Origin: Eublepharis macularius
Lineage: Eukaryota; Chordata; Lepidosauria; Squamata; Eublepharidae
Reading direction: 5' to 3'
NCBI RefSeq assembly: GCF_028583425.1
Contig: NC_072792.1
Location: 160,586,676-160,650,675, forward strand
Length of the DNA: 64,000 bases
Within the stretch, counting starts at the first letter, position 1. The number at the start of each line of letters is the position of its first letter. The position numbers and the translations under genes are program-made. Under the pieces are notes generated by a model. It was not told the origin of the DNA, did not search any database, and saw only the letters and a list, made by a program, of their open reading frames with translations. Shown one piece after another: positions 44,091 to 55,769 of this stretch.

Positions 44091-45169
44091 ACAATCCTCA
44101 GCAGAGAATGAGTTAATGATAATATTTCAAGTGCTCTGATACTCCCAGTGAGAACGTTACATCTGCTTAACAACATTAAAGTACAGGTTTGCAATAACTA
44201 TCTGTGTTCTGTCATTATGTGCATGCAAGCAGAGCCTATAATAGTATTTGCATCAGAGGCAAATTTAATCTGAAGCTGGTGTATCATTTACAGTTTCTCC
44301 TATGTGTCTCAATTCAAGTAATTGATGCTCCAAGGGTCCCTTTTTTCACTGCTAAGATCTAATTTTTTTGTTTGGGGCAGTGGATTCACTTTAATGCCTA
44401 GGATGTTAAAAGTAAGCCTGACTTCACAATTATTTGATATAATTTAGATGCAAATTACGACTTCCATATTCTGGCTGTCATGTGCTTTATTCCTCTCAGT
44501 TAGCTTTAGCTGCAGCTCATTACGTTTCCTCAGAGTACAGTGTTGTCCCTTTCAAGGTCATTTTGGTATTGTCTTTTTGATTGAATTTCTACTTCCCAGT
44601 CAATTTATACTGTACAGACTTGGGATGGAGTGTGATTGAAGTCAATGGAATTTGGTCTGTTTACAGCAATGGGGAGTGTGTCTCGGTGTCTTAATGACTG
44701 TGCCATTATTTTTAGTCACAGAAGGTGGCCCTCAGAGACTGTTAATGAAGCACACGGTGCATATCTTGTGGAAATTGCTGGTTTGGACTTTGGGCTGCTT
44801 CTGACATAACTGTTTTCTCTTGTAATATAACTTCTTTATTTTTGAGGCTGTATTGGCTCCACTGGGTCATTTTGTTGATTATATGAACTGTGTGTTCTGT
44901 AGTCCATATTCTTTAAATTTGACAGTGGCCTTTAGGTCTAAGAATGAATGATAGTTTATATTGAAACATAAAGAAGCACTCTCTTGTACCATAAAAACTG
45001 ACTCCTTTCTTCATCCTCAATAGGACTTAGAAATGTGTTAGGAGGCACCAGTCTTAGGAGTTGCTGTATTCTCCAGAAGTGGTCTCAGAAACTGGAAATA
45101 TATTTTGCCACAAGCCCCATCCCATTAATACTCTTGAATACTTAAAAAAATAACCTGGTGTAAGGTTCC
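44091..45169. other. Intronic DNA, no gene recognised
   Basis: Low-complexity A/T-rich and unique-looking sequence. Nothing supports an exon. Confidence 0.45.
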
Positions 45170-45500
45170 GACTAAGAAGCTGTGATCTGGGAGTTCTCCA
45201 GTTCAGTTCTTCTCTCTGTCATAAACTCTCAAGATAGCCTCTGGCAAGCCTCTCATCTGCAGTATTGGGGGAAGTAATACAACTGGTCTACCATACATGG
45301 CTGTTGTAAGATTTAGAAGATATTATGTTTGAAGGACACTGCACACTGAAAATGCTAAACAAATAATACATCACATTTGTATAGTACTCTGTGTCCATAG
45401 CACTCCACATAAGTTATCACAGTAATCTTTACCACAGCCCTGTGAGGCAGGCCAGTATTAATATTCCCATATGGGGGAGAGGAAGAGTAGGTTCCATACT
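45170..45500. repeat. Old MIR/core-type SINE remnants
   Basis: About 45170-45360 has the order expected of an ancient sense-strand core SINE (GAGTTCTCCAGTTCAG, CTCTGGCAAGCC, GGCTGTTGTAAGATTTAGAAG). About 45363-45500 has CACAGCCCTGTGAGGCAGG in the opposite orientation. Both are strongly diverged. Confidence 0.4.
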
Positions 45501-46512
45501 GAAGCTGATGTCATCTAGCAGTAAAAGTTTCCCAGTTATAGAGTACCCTCAATTAGGAAAATTACAGTGCAGTCCTATATGAAGGTAGACCTGTCTAATT
45601 TCAATGAAATTAGATGGGAGTAACTCTGCATACAATTCCATGTTCTATAATTAAATTTATATATTATTTTCTATATGTGATCTACAAGAGCCAAAAACAG
45701 ACATGTAAAACGTGGAACATCTCTATTGTTTATGACTCTTTTGCTTATGAATGAAACTGGGTGAATTAATTTGAAATTTGGCATTTCTTTAATAAAATTT
45801 GGCATTTCTTTAATAAAATTTGGTAAGGCCACCGAGAGGCCGGTACACCCGCTCTGGGGGGCACACTTAGCACATAGTCTGTCTCGATGAGTGGTGGCTA
45901 AAATAAGATTAACCACAGATTTAAAATACTTAATCAGCTGGTTAAAATATATCAATTACATATGGAAGCCCTTCACTGGCAGAACTGTGGCCCACCTCTG
46001 GTCGTAAAACTCCATTTCATTTGACATCAATAGCATCCATTGTTTCTGTCATTGTTCACTTTGAGCAGCCAGTAACACTAAGCAACTGCAAATAGAAATG
46101 TACACCCCCCTCCATGTTCTTTTTTAAGCATGCAAGCAAGCAAACAAACAAACATTTTTACTGATTAGTTATAAAATGATTTTGGAAGTCAGGACGTTGG
46201 ATGGGTTTCTAGAAACATATGATGGCTCTGAATAAATACTTATTGTCCATGTTTTTCATACTAATACTTTTTCTTCAGTCCCCTCCTTCCTCAAAGAAAG
46301 AGAAATAATGCAGTAGGGCTGCTAATGCATTATGGTTATAGCCAAAAATCCTATTGCAGCCCCAAACCTACTTCACTCTGCTATGTTCTCAAGACCAAAT
46401 GAGGGGTCCCAGTATTGTTTTGCTTTCCTTGAGTGATGTTATATACCGTGAGTCTTCATGCTATCTGAAACTAGGTTTGGGAGCTAAATGTATACAAAGA
46501 GAAAAACACTAT

Positions 46513-46662
46513 GGCCATTTCCACACACGTTGAATAATGCACTTTCAATGCACTTTCGCAATCCTTTTGAAGTGGATTTTTTGTTCCACACATGGAAAAT
46601 CAGTTTCAAATGTTCACTAAAGAGTATTGAAAGTGGATTATCCAACGTGTGTGGAAGCAGCC
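46513..46662. mobile_element. 150-bp fold-back MITE (family B), copy 2, with TAT flanks
   Basis: GGCCATTTCCACACACGTTG at the left pairs with CAACGTGTGTGGAAGCAGCC at the right. It is exactly 150 bp, like the copy at 1501-1650. TAT lies at 46510-46512 and 46663-46665, a 3-bp duplication of the type made by PIF/Harbinger elements. A 2-bp TA duplication cannot be excluded. Confidence 0.82.
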
Positions 46663-47348
46663 TATGTTGATGAGCAAGCAAATTACCTGTATTTTGCCTG
46701 CATCGGTTAATTAAACCAATAGTATCTGAGTAGATTGCACAGCAGAAATGGAAGTGGCCATTGGGAGGAGGAAATTGAGGGCAGAAGCGTATGGGGAAAC
46801 AATATGCTCAGGAAACATAATCTAAATAAATAATTTCTAAATAATTCTGAATCCATAGATTTGAACAAACACACAGGACCTACCAGTAGCCACATATAAC
46901 CACACAGAATCTTGCAAGCACCTAGGAAGAAATCTGAAGATATCATGTGATAGGAAGAGGAGGAGACAGTGTCTCTGAACCTGCCTGTGCTTAAAAAGGA
47001 CTTGCTTCCCTGCATGACTTTTTGGGGGATGTCCTGTTGCTTTTCTCAGGGTGCATGCACAAAGAGGCAGAAGGCACGGTGTTCTTTGTTCTTTGTATGT
47101 AAGCATTGGCAACAGAGTCTTCCAAAAAGCAGGGTAAAAAAGCCAGTGCTGTAGGCGCTAGCAACCCTGTAGGTGTTGCTTCGCAGCCCTCCTGAGAGTC
47201 CCAACCTATGAATTAAACAACTGATTTTAAATGATGCATGTTACCCGATCATAAGAAACACATATTTGTATTTTGGTTAGTCATCAGGCTTTGCAGCTGG
47301 CAACACTAGTTTGCCTGTAAGCCTGACTGGGCAGGAAGGTAGGATATA

Positions 47349-47353
<5 letters not shown>

Positions 47354-47416
<63 letters not shown>
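47354..47416. repeat. (AT)n microsatellite
   Basis: About 31 uninterrupted TA units. The frame crossing it on the minus strand encodes Ile-Tyr repeats and is an artefact. Confidence 0.97.
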
Positions 47417-47420
<4 letters not shown>

Positions 47421-48049
47421 AATACTAGCATGACAGTTTGCATGCTGTCCCCTTACTCCCAAATTTCATTGAGGAAATACATGAACACCACAATTACAAT
47501 ATTAGCTGCCATGCACAGCACTATACAGCAATGCTACTGCTTTTCTGCCCCATTCTTCCTCCATGAAGCCACAGTGGGGATTTATCACATTTTATCCTGC
47601 TGGAGACAGAAGCCTCTTAATTATTTGAACAAAGCATGTTGCAGTAAATCTTTTCTAGTTTAATCTCTGTTTCTCACCAGCACTGATTATGCAGAATGTT
47701 TTGTTTTCTATTCTCCTTGCATTGAGGCTGGTTTAGCATGCTTTCTTTTTGCCAGTAAACACAAAACAGAGCCAACGAGAAGTACTCCGGAGTCCAAACT
47801 TGGCTCCTCATTATCTGGTTAGAATCTAATTATTTTAATGGAAAGTAAACATAATAATCCCATAAAAGGTGGTTAGAATGTAGATAGCAGACAAGAACCT
47901 CCCATTTTAAAAGTAACCTCTAATATCAACCATGCAAGCTAGAGATATCCAAAGGTAGCTTAAAAACATGAAATCATTTTTAAATGCCACTATTTGGATC
48001 TGTCTAGCTATTGAATTCATTTTTATCCCTCCCTCTTGCCAAGTCTACA

Positions 48050-48520
48050 CGCTGTTCCGGCACCAGTGTGATGATGTCACTTCCGGGAAGTGAAATCATC
48101 ACGTTGGCAGCAACCATGCTCCCACTTTTTGTGCAGGGCCAATTAAGCTCATTGGGGGCCAAAATTGGCCCCTGTGAAGCATGGGAGCATGCCCGCCACC
48201 TGGGTGCGATTATGTCACTTGAGGAAGTGACATCATCACACTTATTTATTTTATTTATTTATATTTCAATTTGTATACCGCCCATCCCCAGGGGCTCTGG
48301 GCGGTGAACAGTTAAAATCGATAAAAACAAGAACTAAAATCAATATACAAACAACTTACAGGGGAGTGTGCCCGCTGTGCACTTGCTGGGGAGGTTTCTT
48401 GCCTCCTGGACTCTTTTCCTGTGCCTTTCCCCCCCCCACTGGCCAGGTAAGTGATGGCAGGGGGCAGACACTGGGAGTGGGGGATCCTCTGCCCCCACCA
48501 GGGGACTGGCAGCCCTAGTG
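48050..48520. repeat. Family C copy 4, interrupted by a LINE tail
   Basis: It has GATGATGTCACTTCCGGGAA followed by the arm GTGAAATCATCA, then the GGGGGCCAAAATTGGCCCC block and a second palindrome (TTATGTCACTTGAGGAAGTG then ACATCATCA). A LINE tail lies at about 48241-48357. The end CAGGGGACTGGCAGCCCTAG is the complement of the GGGTTGCCAG-type start. Confidence 0.72.
48241..48357 (-). mobile_element. Short LINE 3' tail (L2/CR1-type), minus strand, nested in family C
   Basis: TTATTTATTTTATTTATTTAT is followed by TTTGTATACCGCCCATCCCC and GGGGCTCTGGGCGGTGAACA. The last part matches the 3' UTR style of the L2-like element at 37424-37510 (GGGCTCAGGGCGGCTAACAA). ACTTA occurs at both edges and may be a short target duplication. 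Confidence 0.65.
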
Positions 48521-48636
48521 GCATATGTGTTTTCCCCTTCTCCCATTTTACTCTCACAACAGCCCTATGAGGTAGGTTAAGATGAAAGAGTTAACTGATT
48601 GGTTAATTGACCACCCAGCAAGTTTCATGGCAATAA

Positions 48637-48726
48637 ATACATACATACATACATGCATACACACATACATACATACATACATACATACATACATACATAC
48701 ATACATACATACATACATACATACAT
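48637..48726. repeat. (CATA)n microsatellite
   Basis: More than 20 ATAC units with two interruptions (ATGC, ACAC). It lies about 230 bp upstream of the ALKBH8 exon at 48954. The open frames on both strands across it are artefacts. Confidence 0.97.
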
Positions 48727-48953
48727 TAAAAAAGCAGTATCTCATACTGATTGGAAACAATAAGTCCTGGTATTGTGATCACTTTTCCACAGTTGAAGAA
48801 AGCAGGTTATGTCAGGATTCGAAATTCTTGTGTGAAAGCCCAGTCAGTGGGAAACCAGAGTCCTACCCTCTTCTGTCTGTAGGTCCTTCCTGCGAAGTTA
48901 TCCTGGATTGGCATATCATTTTCATCTGCATTTCTCTCCGTTTTCTCTTGCAG

Positions 48954-49103
48954 CTTGGCTGTGATCGTAGCAAGAAACTTGCGGACATCTGTGGACAGAA
49001 GGGATTTCAGGCTGTTGTGTGTGACGCCCTCTCTGTGCCGATACGAAGTGACTCCTGTGACGCCTGTATCTCCATTGCCGTGATTCACCATTTTGCAACA
49101 GTA
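48954..49103 (+). CDS. ALKBH8: ALKBH8 exon: methyltransferase core, middle part
   Basis: This is a 150-nt exon of exactly 50 codons, phase 0 at both ends, reading [14 protein letters not shown]...[10 protein letters not shown]...AVIHHFATV. The acceptor is TTCTCTTGCAG and the donor GTAAGT at 49104. GCDRS corresponds to the acidic end of motif [11 protein letters not shown] to motif III, and [10 protein letters not shown] to motif IV and the following helix of class I methyltransferases in the Trm9/ALKBH8 group. It joins DLYM of the previous exon, 17.8 kb upstream, to [10 protein letters not shown] of the next. No disabling change is visible. Confidence 0.95.
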
Positions 49104-49712
49104 GTAAGTTCTTGCCTACAATTGTTTGCAGTACGATAGAAGAGGAGCTAGATAAGACAGTAGAAAGTGTTGTCAGGCGCAGTAAAAACCTAGCCATCTA
49201 TTGTGGATGAGTACACTCTAGAAGCCTTGGCAAACATCTAACCTTGCTTTCAGTTGCTAGGATTGGGCCTGTATTTATTCAATATAAATAATTCAACTTC
49301 CTATGCTGTATGGGTTTAGGTTGCACAGATCTCATGCTTTATGTCTCAGCCATTAGTTGTCTAAGAGAGTTGGCTCATGATATTCCATTGTACAGATGCA
49401 ACACCAAAAAGCAGTACAGACACTTCTGATTATATGAATCGTTGAGAAACCAGTAGGAGAGGAGAACGTTTCAGTTTCCTAGGAGACACCGGGGCTGATC
49501 TAATAGTCACCAGCCCTATGCAAAAGGTGTGGAACTGCCGGATTAGACTTCATTTAAGAAGTCTGATACCATCTCCCAAGAGTTTGATAAAGATTTGGGA
49601 TTCCTGAGCCGTTACAAGTACTAACTAGCCTAGCAAAACGAAGGAGATTGCCAATTAACTGCTATTGTGAATGATCTCTATTTTTCTTTATTACATTTGC
49701 ATCTGGTGTAAT

Positions 49713-50018
49713 CAGGGCTTTTTTTCAGCAGGAATGCGGTGGAATGGAGTTCCAGCACCTCTTGAAAATGGTCACATGGTCGGTGGCCCCACCCCCTGAT
49801 CTCCACACAGAGAGGAGCTGGCGTGGAGGGCATTCTAAACTCCTCTCTGTCTGGAGATCAAGGGGCGGGGCCACTGGCCATGTGACCATTTTCGCCAAGG
49901 GCGATTTAAACTTTAAAAAACTCCCTCCTTGTTCCAGCTGACCCAAAGTGACATCATTGTGTGGTCCTGAGTTCCATCACTGAGTTCCACCACCTCTTTT
50001 CCCTGAAAAAAAGCCCTG
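49713..50018. mobile_element. hAT-type MITE (family D), copy 2
   Basis: It starts CAGGGCTTTTTTTCAGCAGG and ends CCTGAAAAAAAGCCCTG. The flanks GGTGTAAT (49705-49712) and GATGTAAT (50019-50026) differ at one base. The fold-back body with GTCACATGGTCGGTGGCCCC and TCTGGAGATCA matches 7365-7623. It lies in the last ALKBH8 intron, about 280 bp before the final exon. Confidence 0.88.
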
Positions 50019-50298
50019 GATGTAATTACATCTTGCCTTGTACTGTATGCCTTTGGCCCTGCAGTCTACAACTTTTTTGCTTGATAACCTTTTATGTATG
50101 TGTGTATTTTGTGAGTGCTCAATACACGCCCCTGACTAAGTGGGCTCCAGCCCACAAAAACTTCTGCTATAAAAACCCATTAGGGGTTTTGTAGCCCCTT
50201 AAAGACTATTGGGATACATCAATGTTTCTTCATTGTACCGATTTTTGCTATTTCTTGTTTGCTTTGTTAACACCCAGTTTTCTTTTCCCTTTAATTAG

Positions 50299-50808
50299 GA
50301 GAGAAGACTGGCTACTCTTTATGAATTAGTTCGATTACTGAGGCCGGGGGGAAGGGCTCTCATTTATGTCTGGGCTATGGAACAGGAATACAACAAACAG
50401 AAGTCTAAGTACCTGAAAGAAAAAAGAGCTCACAGGGGCAGGATGGAGGAAACCAACAGCGAGGCGTATGACAGTGGTTGCCATTCAGTGTGCCCCAGTG
50501 ATGGCACCAACCAGGCACTCCACCCCAAGCTTTCTGTTCATACCAACAGAACTTCCTTTGACTCCCAGGACTTGCTGGTCCCTTGGCATCTGAAAGACAG
50601 CACAAAGGAAAAAGGAGAGCCAAGCAAATCCCATCAACCTCTGCTGGATTCTGCAAATTTGTGTGAACCAAGTCCTGTTTTTCACCGTTATTACCATGTC
50701 TTCTGTGAAGGAGAACTAGAATTGGTCTGCAAAAGCCTGAAATGCATAAAGGTAGAAGAGAGTTACTATGACCAAGGAAACTGGTGTGTGGTTCTTGAAA
50801 AGCAGTAA
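50299..50808 (+). CDS. ALKBH8: ALKBH8 last coding exon: C-terminal methyltransferase region and stop
   Basis: The exon begins [18 protein letters not shown] after the acceptor TTTAATTAG and runs 169 codons to TAA at 50806-50808. [18 protein letters not shown] is the conserved strand and turn after motif IV. It is followed by a hydrophilic, probably disordered insert (about residues 35-110 of the exon) and then the conserved end [16 protein letters not shown]...[14 protein letters not shown]. That ending is a hallmark of ALKBH8 and Trm9 proteins. The five exons give 391 residues. By comparison with recalled human numbering the tail is about 16 residues shorter than the human one. The exon phases imply that the shortfall falls in the insert, where the family is variable. 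Confidence 0.95.
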   Translation, partial: ERRLATLYELVRLLRPGGRALIYVWAMEQEYNKQKSKYLKEKRAHRGRMEETNSEAYDSGCHSVCPSDGTNQALHPKLSVHTNRTSFDSQDLLVPWHLKDSTKEKGEPSKSHQPLLDSANLCEPSPVFHRYYHVFCEGELELVCKSLKCIKVEESYYDQGNWCVVLEKQ

Positions 50809-50945
50809 CATTATTTAATTTTAAAAAAATCAACCGAATCATCAACTGAATCATCAACTGCAATAAAAGGGGACATTTTCCTCTAAATATTTGTTTGCAG
50901 TGCTTCTAAAAAGCACTGCAATAAAAAGCATATTTTGTTGGTGTC
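50809..50945 (+). other. ALKBH8: ALKBH8 3' UTR with two polyadenylation signals
   Basis: After the stop codon there is a short A/T-rich 3' UTR. A direct repeat of ATCAACTGAATC-like units (about 50831-50860) leads into an AATAAA at 50862-50867. A second AATAAA lies at 50920-50925, followed by a TG-rich stretch of the kind expected downstream of a cleavage site. Cleavage probably falls about 10-30 nt after one of these signals. The exact end cannot be read from genomic DNA. Confidence 0.65.
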
Positions 50946-53526
50946 CAGTTTTTCGTTCTGCTTTTATATTTATAAAGTGATATTGCCTTTATGATACTGC
51001 TTTATGGTCCTCATTTGTCTGCCTGAATGCAGCCAATGTCTAAATGCCAGTTGTCTGGTCACTGTGGATAATTTATGGGGTTAGCCTGCACCAGGATATT
51101 TGCTACAATTCTGAAAATTTCAGGTTTACTATTGTTTAACTAGGATATAGCTATCATGGGGAAGAGAGTTTATTGAGAACACATTTCCCTGTATGCCTCC
51201 TGATCAATAATTCTCCAAAGTACATCCTTTTCACCAATAAGGAGCCACATGCATATTCCTAATTGAATGAAGAACCAAGCATCATTCTCCCCTTTCACAA
51301 AGTAGCTAACTGGTATAATTGTCACTTTTGTAACCAGGCTCTGTGGTTTCTGCCCAAACAGCACACACATTCAATTGGATCAAGGTCTACAGTTACAACT
51401 TTGGATCCAGACAAACACAAGTAGAGCAGAACTCGCAGAAGGGATCTTTGTCACCTTCACTTTCATCTTGCTTTTCTCCCCTTCCCCAAAGTGGAGAGGG
51501 AGCTGCGGTTGGAAGGGAGAATCGAGCCCTGTGCTTGTGTGAACTCTTCTGCAAACGTCATAAGATCATGCATGAACAAGAGAGCAATTTCCATGAATTC
51601 CTGCTCCGCTTGCATCCTATATTATATTTGGGTTTAGATGTAGAATTTTGATATACAGAGTTATATTTCTTCAAATAACAATTATAGATAACAAACAGTA
51701 TGAGTAATGAGAAAAAACAAATGAGAAGAGAAAAAACAAAGCAATATAAAGAAGAGTTTGCTAAACTTATTAGCAGTCACAAATTCAGAAACACATTCCC
51801 TTTTCTTGTTTGTTTGGTTTTTTTACATCGTAAATGTTTCCTAGTTTGTTGCATAATATAACATTTGTCTGTAGGCTTCATAATAAGTGATGGTTTAATC
51901 ATTCTCATAACCTCCCACAATCTACTTTCATAAACATAGATTTTATAAGTCAGGGAAATATCAGTGGATTGAAGGTGGATTAAAATGAGCATCAGCCCCT
52001 TAACAGAGAGAAAAATTCTCCTTGCAAAGTTCTGCTGAAGCACCTGTCTCATATTGTATTTGGCTATTGAGATCCCTACATCTCCAGCATGTTGATAGGC
52101 CTCTGGTAATTGATGGCGAGAAGAAAATTGCTTTACTTGCAGATGTTGACATCAGAATAAATTACTGCAGTTTGGACTTGCTGAGTGCAAATATGTCCGA
52201 GATGCATACAAGCAAAAGGGATAATTTTTTTTACAGATTAATAGATTACAGTGGAAAAGTGCACAGACACAATAGGCGCTGTTCTGGAGTTGAGCAGTTG
52301 ACAGCTGGGATTATGATATGACAGAATTATTTTAACCATCACAATATTCTCTCTTTGGTATGCTCTCATGTGTGGTGGGAGAAGAAAGGGAGTATATATT
52401 ATTTTTTCTTAGACGTGAAGGAGGAAAAATTCCTCTCCAGTTTTTTAGACTGTGTATTCTCAGTTTCCTTAGTTGACTCCGAAGGATAAATCAATAACCA
52501 ATTACTTTTCCTTGCATTCACTTTTACTATTTCAAATGCATTTGTAAGGCCTCATGAGATAGCATTGCTACAGTGACACGACCTAAAGTTTAGTTTCAGG
52601 TGGGTGGCTGTGTTGATCTGCAGTCGAAGACTGTGTTGATCTGGGTCCAATAGCACCTTAAAGATCAAACTAAAGTTTGATGAATTAAATACTATAAAAT
52701 TCAGTAAATCTCCCTAGACCTTCAGGGGGTTGAGCTCACATGCCAGATGTGAACTAATCATCTTGACTAATATGAAGAGCTAGTTTTTAGAATGGGAAAA
52801 TGGCAAGCTGCATAAAACTTGTGGGTCCCTTCCCATCTTCAAGCATTGCACTGATGCAGATATTTGTGCTCCTCAACTGAAATGTGCAGCAGCTCACATG
52901 ACCAGGTAAGATAAGTTTCATAGTACTGACTAAAGGACAACTCCGTTACACCCATTAAAAACAATAAACTACCCCAGATTGTGCTGAAGCAAAGAAACCC
53001 ATCTAGATCCATAATACTACTGTTTGACAAGATTTCTTTTAGGTATGTAAAGATATACAAGAGAAGGACACATGAGGACATATGGGGGAAGGAAAATCCA
53101 ATCCTCTCCAGTGGTTCCCACTTCCTCCCCTCCTGTTTTGCTTCTGGTTCCCCTCATCACAGTCTCCCAATTGCCTGTCATCCAGTTGCCTTTCTTCTCT
53201 TAACCTTCTGCCCCATGCTTATTTCCTCCTAACTGAAGGCATTGTGGGTTGCTTCTGCACATGCATACACAGCCATTTCAAAATGTTTGCATGAAGATAT
53301 ATACCCTTATGCTGGGTAGCCCCTTCCCTTACAGATGTTTTGATCTGGACAGGAGGGCTGCCCATTGCTAACAGATACATGTATATGTACAGTTTTAAAT
53401 GTTTCCCCCTTGCTTTTACTGATGTACTGGCAGATCTTTGATCAGGTTTCTCAGTGAGGGCATTTAAAATTTAAGCTATTTGATCTTAGCTATAGCATCC
53501 TAATTTGTTTTCACAGAAAGGCCAGT
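50946..53526. other. Intergenic DNA downstream of ALKBH8, no gene recognised
   Basis: No exon of a neighbouring gene was identified. In other amniotes CWF19L2 is expected on this side, but no part of it was recognised. A partial arm of fold-back family F (GTCCAATAGCACCTTAAAGA) lies at about 52600-52690. Confidence 0.45.
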
Positions 53527-53843
53527 AGGCACAATTATATTGTCGAAGGCTTTCACAGCTGGAGGACGATGGTTGTTGTGGATACAGTGAAGCCTCCCTC
53601 CATTAGCATTCCACACCCTGGGAAACTCTTACAGGATGACTCAGCCCAAACCCACCTTCCTGAGTAGATATAAATTACCTGCCAACATCTTCTCCACACT
53701 GTGACACTGAGAGATTTCTGTCTTTTGGTGCTACACCTCTGAAGATGCCAGTCACAGCTGCTGGCGAAACGTCAGGAACTACAATGCCAAGACCACAGCT
53801 ATACAGCCCGGAAAATCCACAGCAACCATCAGGCACAATTATA
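53527..53843. mobile_element. Retroposed 291-bp repeat with 13-bp target duplication
   Basis: AGGCACAATTATA occurs at 53527-53539 and again at 53831-53843, bracketing 53540-53830. The body has GCTGGCGAAACGTCAGGAAC, ACAATGCCAAGACCACAGC and GAAGATGCCAGTCACAGCTG. GATGGTTGTTGTGGATAC near the left end is the complement of TCCACAGCAACCATC at the right end, so it carries inverted ends offset by about 28 bp. A 13-bp duplication suits retroposition better than most DNA transposons. Confidence 0.8.
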
Positions 53844-54945
53844 ACCGGTAAATAATTTTAAAAGAACCTAAGGTAGGAAGAAGTATTTGTTTCTATCAAG
53901 AAATAGTTCAGAAACAACCGGCTGTGAGGCGAAAATGCACTTTTATTCCATCCACTTCACCTCCAAATCCTGTCTGTGTACATCTGGATATCAGCAAGCA
54001 AATATTTCATACAGGTTTCCTTTCAGGTTATGAAATTTCATTTTCAGATTTATGCATCCAGATAAATTCAATCGCATGCAGGAATTACAAGCATCTAAAA
54101 GATGAAAAAGATGGCACAATTTGAGCATCTTCCAAGTTTTTTTTTTTAGCTTCAGTTATTTATTTCTCCCCTTACCCTGCTCCCCCAGTGGCTTAAGACA
54201 AGCATGCAGTGCCCCCCTGTAGGTACAACAGAAGACATTTAAAAGGCAGAACAAGAGAGTTTCATCTAAATTATCACAACAGAAGTTACTCTTACTAGCA
54301 CAGATTATGCTCTTAAACACCTACACAGATCAGCCTCCCTTGAACACCTTCCCAAACAGCATCAGTCTACAATGATTGCTTGCAGAGGTGGGAGCCCTCT
54401 TGACATCGTTGGCAAGGTTGTTCTAATACCGCCTCTCCTAAAAATGTTTGTGAATGGAATGCAGTAGATCAAGACTTGGGGTGGGCAACTATCCAGGAGG
54501 AATCATTAGGTGCATACCTTATTATGAGGAAGCTACCTTGAAGGGAAAAGGGGAAAAGCCAGTATGTACAGATAAACAGGAGCACAAATGTGCCTGCATT
54601 GCTTTTGAAAGAGAGGCTGCCCAGGTAAGGATTTCCAATGACAATCTCAACTGGTGGGCAAGTTCATATGGGAGAAGACTGTCTCAAAGCCTAGTTTCCC
54701 AGGCTACAGGAACAGGGTCACTAATCGGGGTCATTTCAAATGATTCCTATTTCGTTCAATAGGATTTATCTGCCGATTAATTGTGTTTTGGATTACAGCC
54801 TTAGCCCAACCCATAAATGAACAACTGAATAAACAGAAGTCTTCCTGAAATGTTTTCCTTTTTTACGGGGTGGGGTGGGGGAGAGGAAATATGGTTTCAG
54901 TTGCCAGTGATCTACCTTCCTTGGTTAGGAGTGCTGTGTGTAGGG

Positions 54946-55125
54946 TTGCCAACTCCAGGTCAGGAAATTCCTGGAGATTTGGGCAGAGCCTGTGGAGGGC
55001 AGTGTTTTGGGGGGGCAACCTCATAGAGGATAATTCCATAAAGTCTGTCCTCAGAAACAGCCATTTCTTCCATGAAAACTAATCTCTGGTTGGGAGATCT
55101 CTAGGCCATACCTGGAGATTGCCAA
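54946..55125. repeat. Family A dispersed element, copy 4
   Basis: GGGTTGCCAACTCCAGGTCA at the left and CCATACCTGGAGATTGCCAA at the right are complementary ends. The body has AATTCCTGGAGATTTGGG and AATTCCATAAAGTCTGTCC. It is the cleanest copy in the window. Confidence 0.72.
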
Positions 55126-55769
55126 TGCTCTCTCTCTCTCTGTATATTTATGATCACAAAAAGTTGCCAGTAAAGTAGAAGAGGAAATATAGAAACTGGT
55201 TGAGAAGTGGGGGGAGGGGGATGATTAGTTAGGAAAATGTCTTTCCTGAAGGTCAAGAAGAGAGCTGTGCGTAATGAGGCAATATACAAACCAGCGGAAG
55301 AGCTGGAAGAGTGGGAGCAGACACAAAGAGAGAGAACTGGGTTAATGCAGCGGCAGTCGAGGCTTAATGGTGGCAGACAAATGAGCATGACGGTGGGAAG
55401 CTGAGACAAATGGCAGCCAATTAAATGGAGTCAGCCCAGTGGAATGGGAACCGAGATGGGAGCAATTAAAATAAATGACCACAGTAGATATTAAATATAG
55501 CGCAGAAGCACAGCCATCACTCTACATGGCAGTGAGCAAACAAGGGGATGGCTCGAGTAAGTTGGAAACCGGTAGTTGCAAATGGGTATAAAAGTTCTAG
55601 CCTGAGGTTACAAGAGCATGTCGAGCATTGATTCGGAAAGCCCACTGTCGTACATTTGTGCAGCCCCAGTATGGTTATGAAAACCAAATATGGCCTTGCC
55701 CTGGAAAGACATGAAACACTCCAGTAGTTAGTGACAGCAATTATATATAGTTTGGGGTGGGTAGCTGTG
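55126..55769. other. Intergenic DNA, no gene recognised
   Basis: A short (CT)n run starts it. The 153-codon minus-strand frame at 55517-55978 has no recognisable domain and overlaps a fold-back repeat. Confidence 0.4.

Noticed and set aside
48554-49139. Plus-strand frame of 185 codons and its minus-strand partner
   Set aside because: The first part translates the (CATA)n repeat. Only the section from 48954 is a true ALKBH8 exon, entered by splicing and not from an upstream ATG.
30875-50808. TRMT9B instead of ALKBH8
   Set aside because: The methyltransferase domains are related, but the AlkB exons with the WTH and [10 protein letters not shown] motifs upstream and the EEIAGHFS and YYDQGNW words fit ALKBH8.
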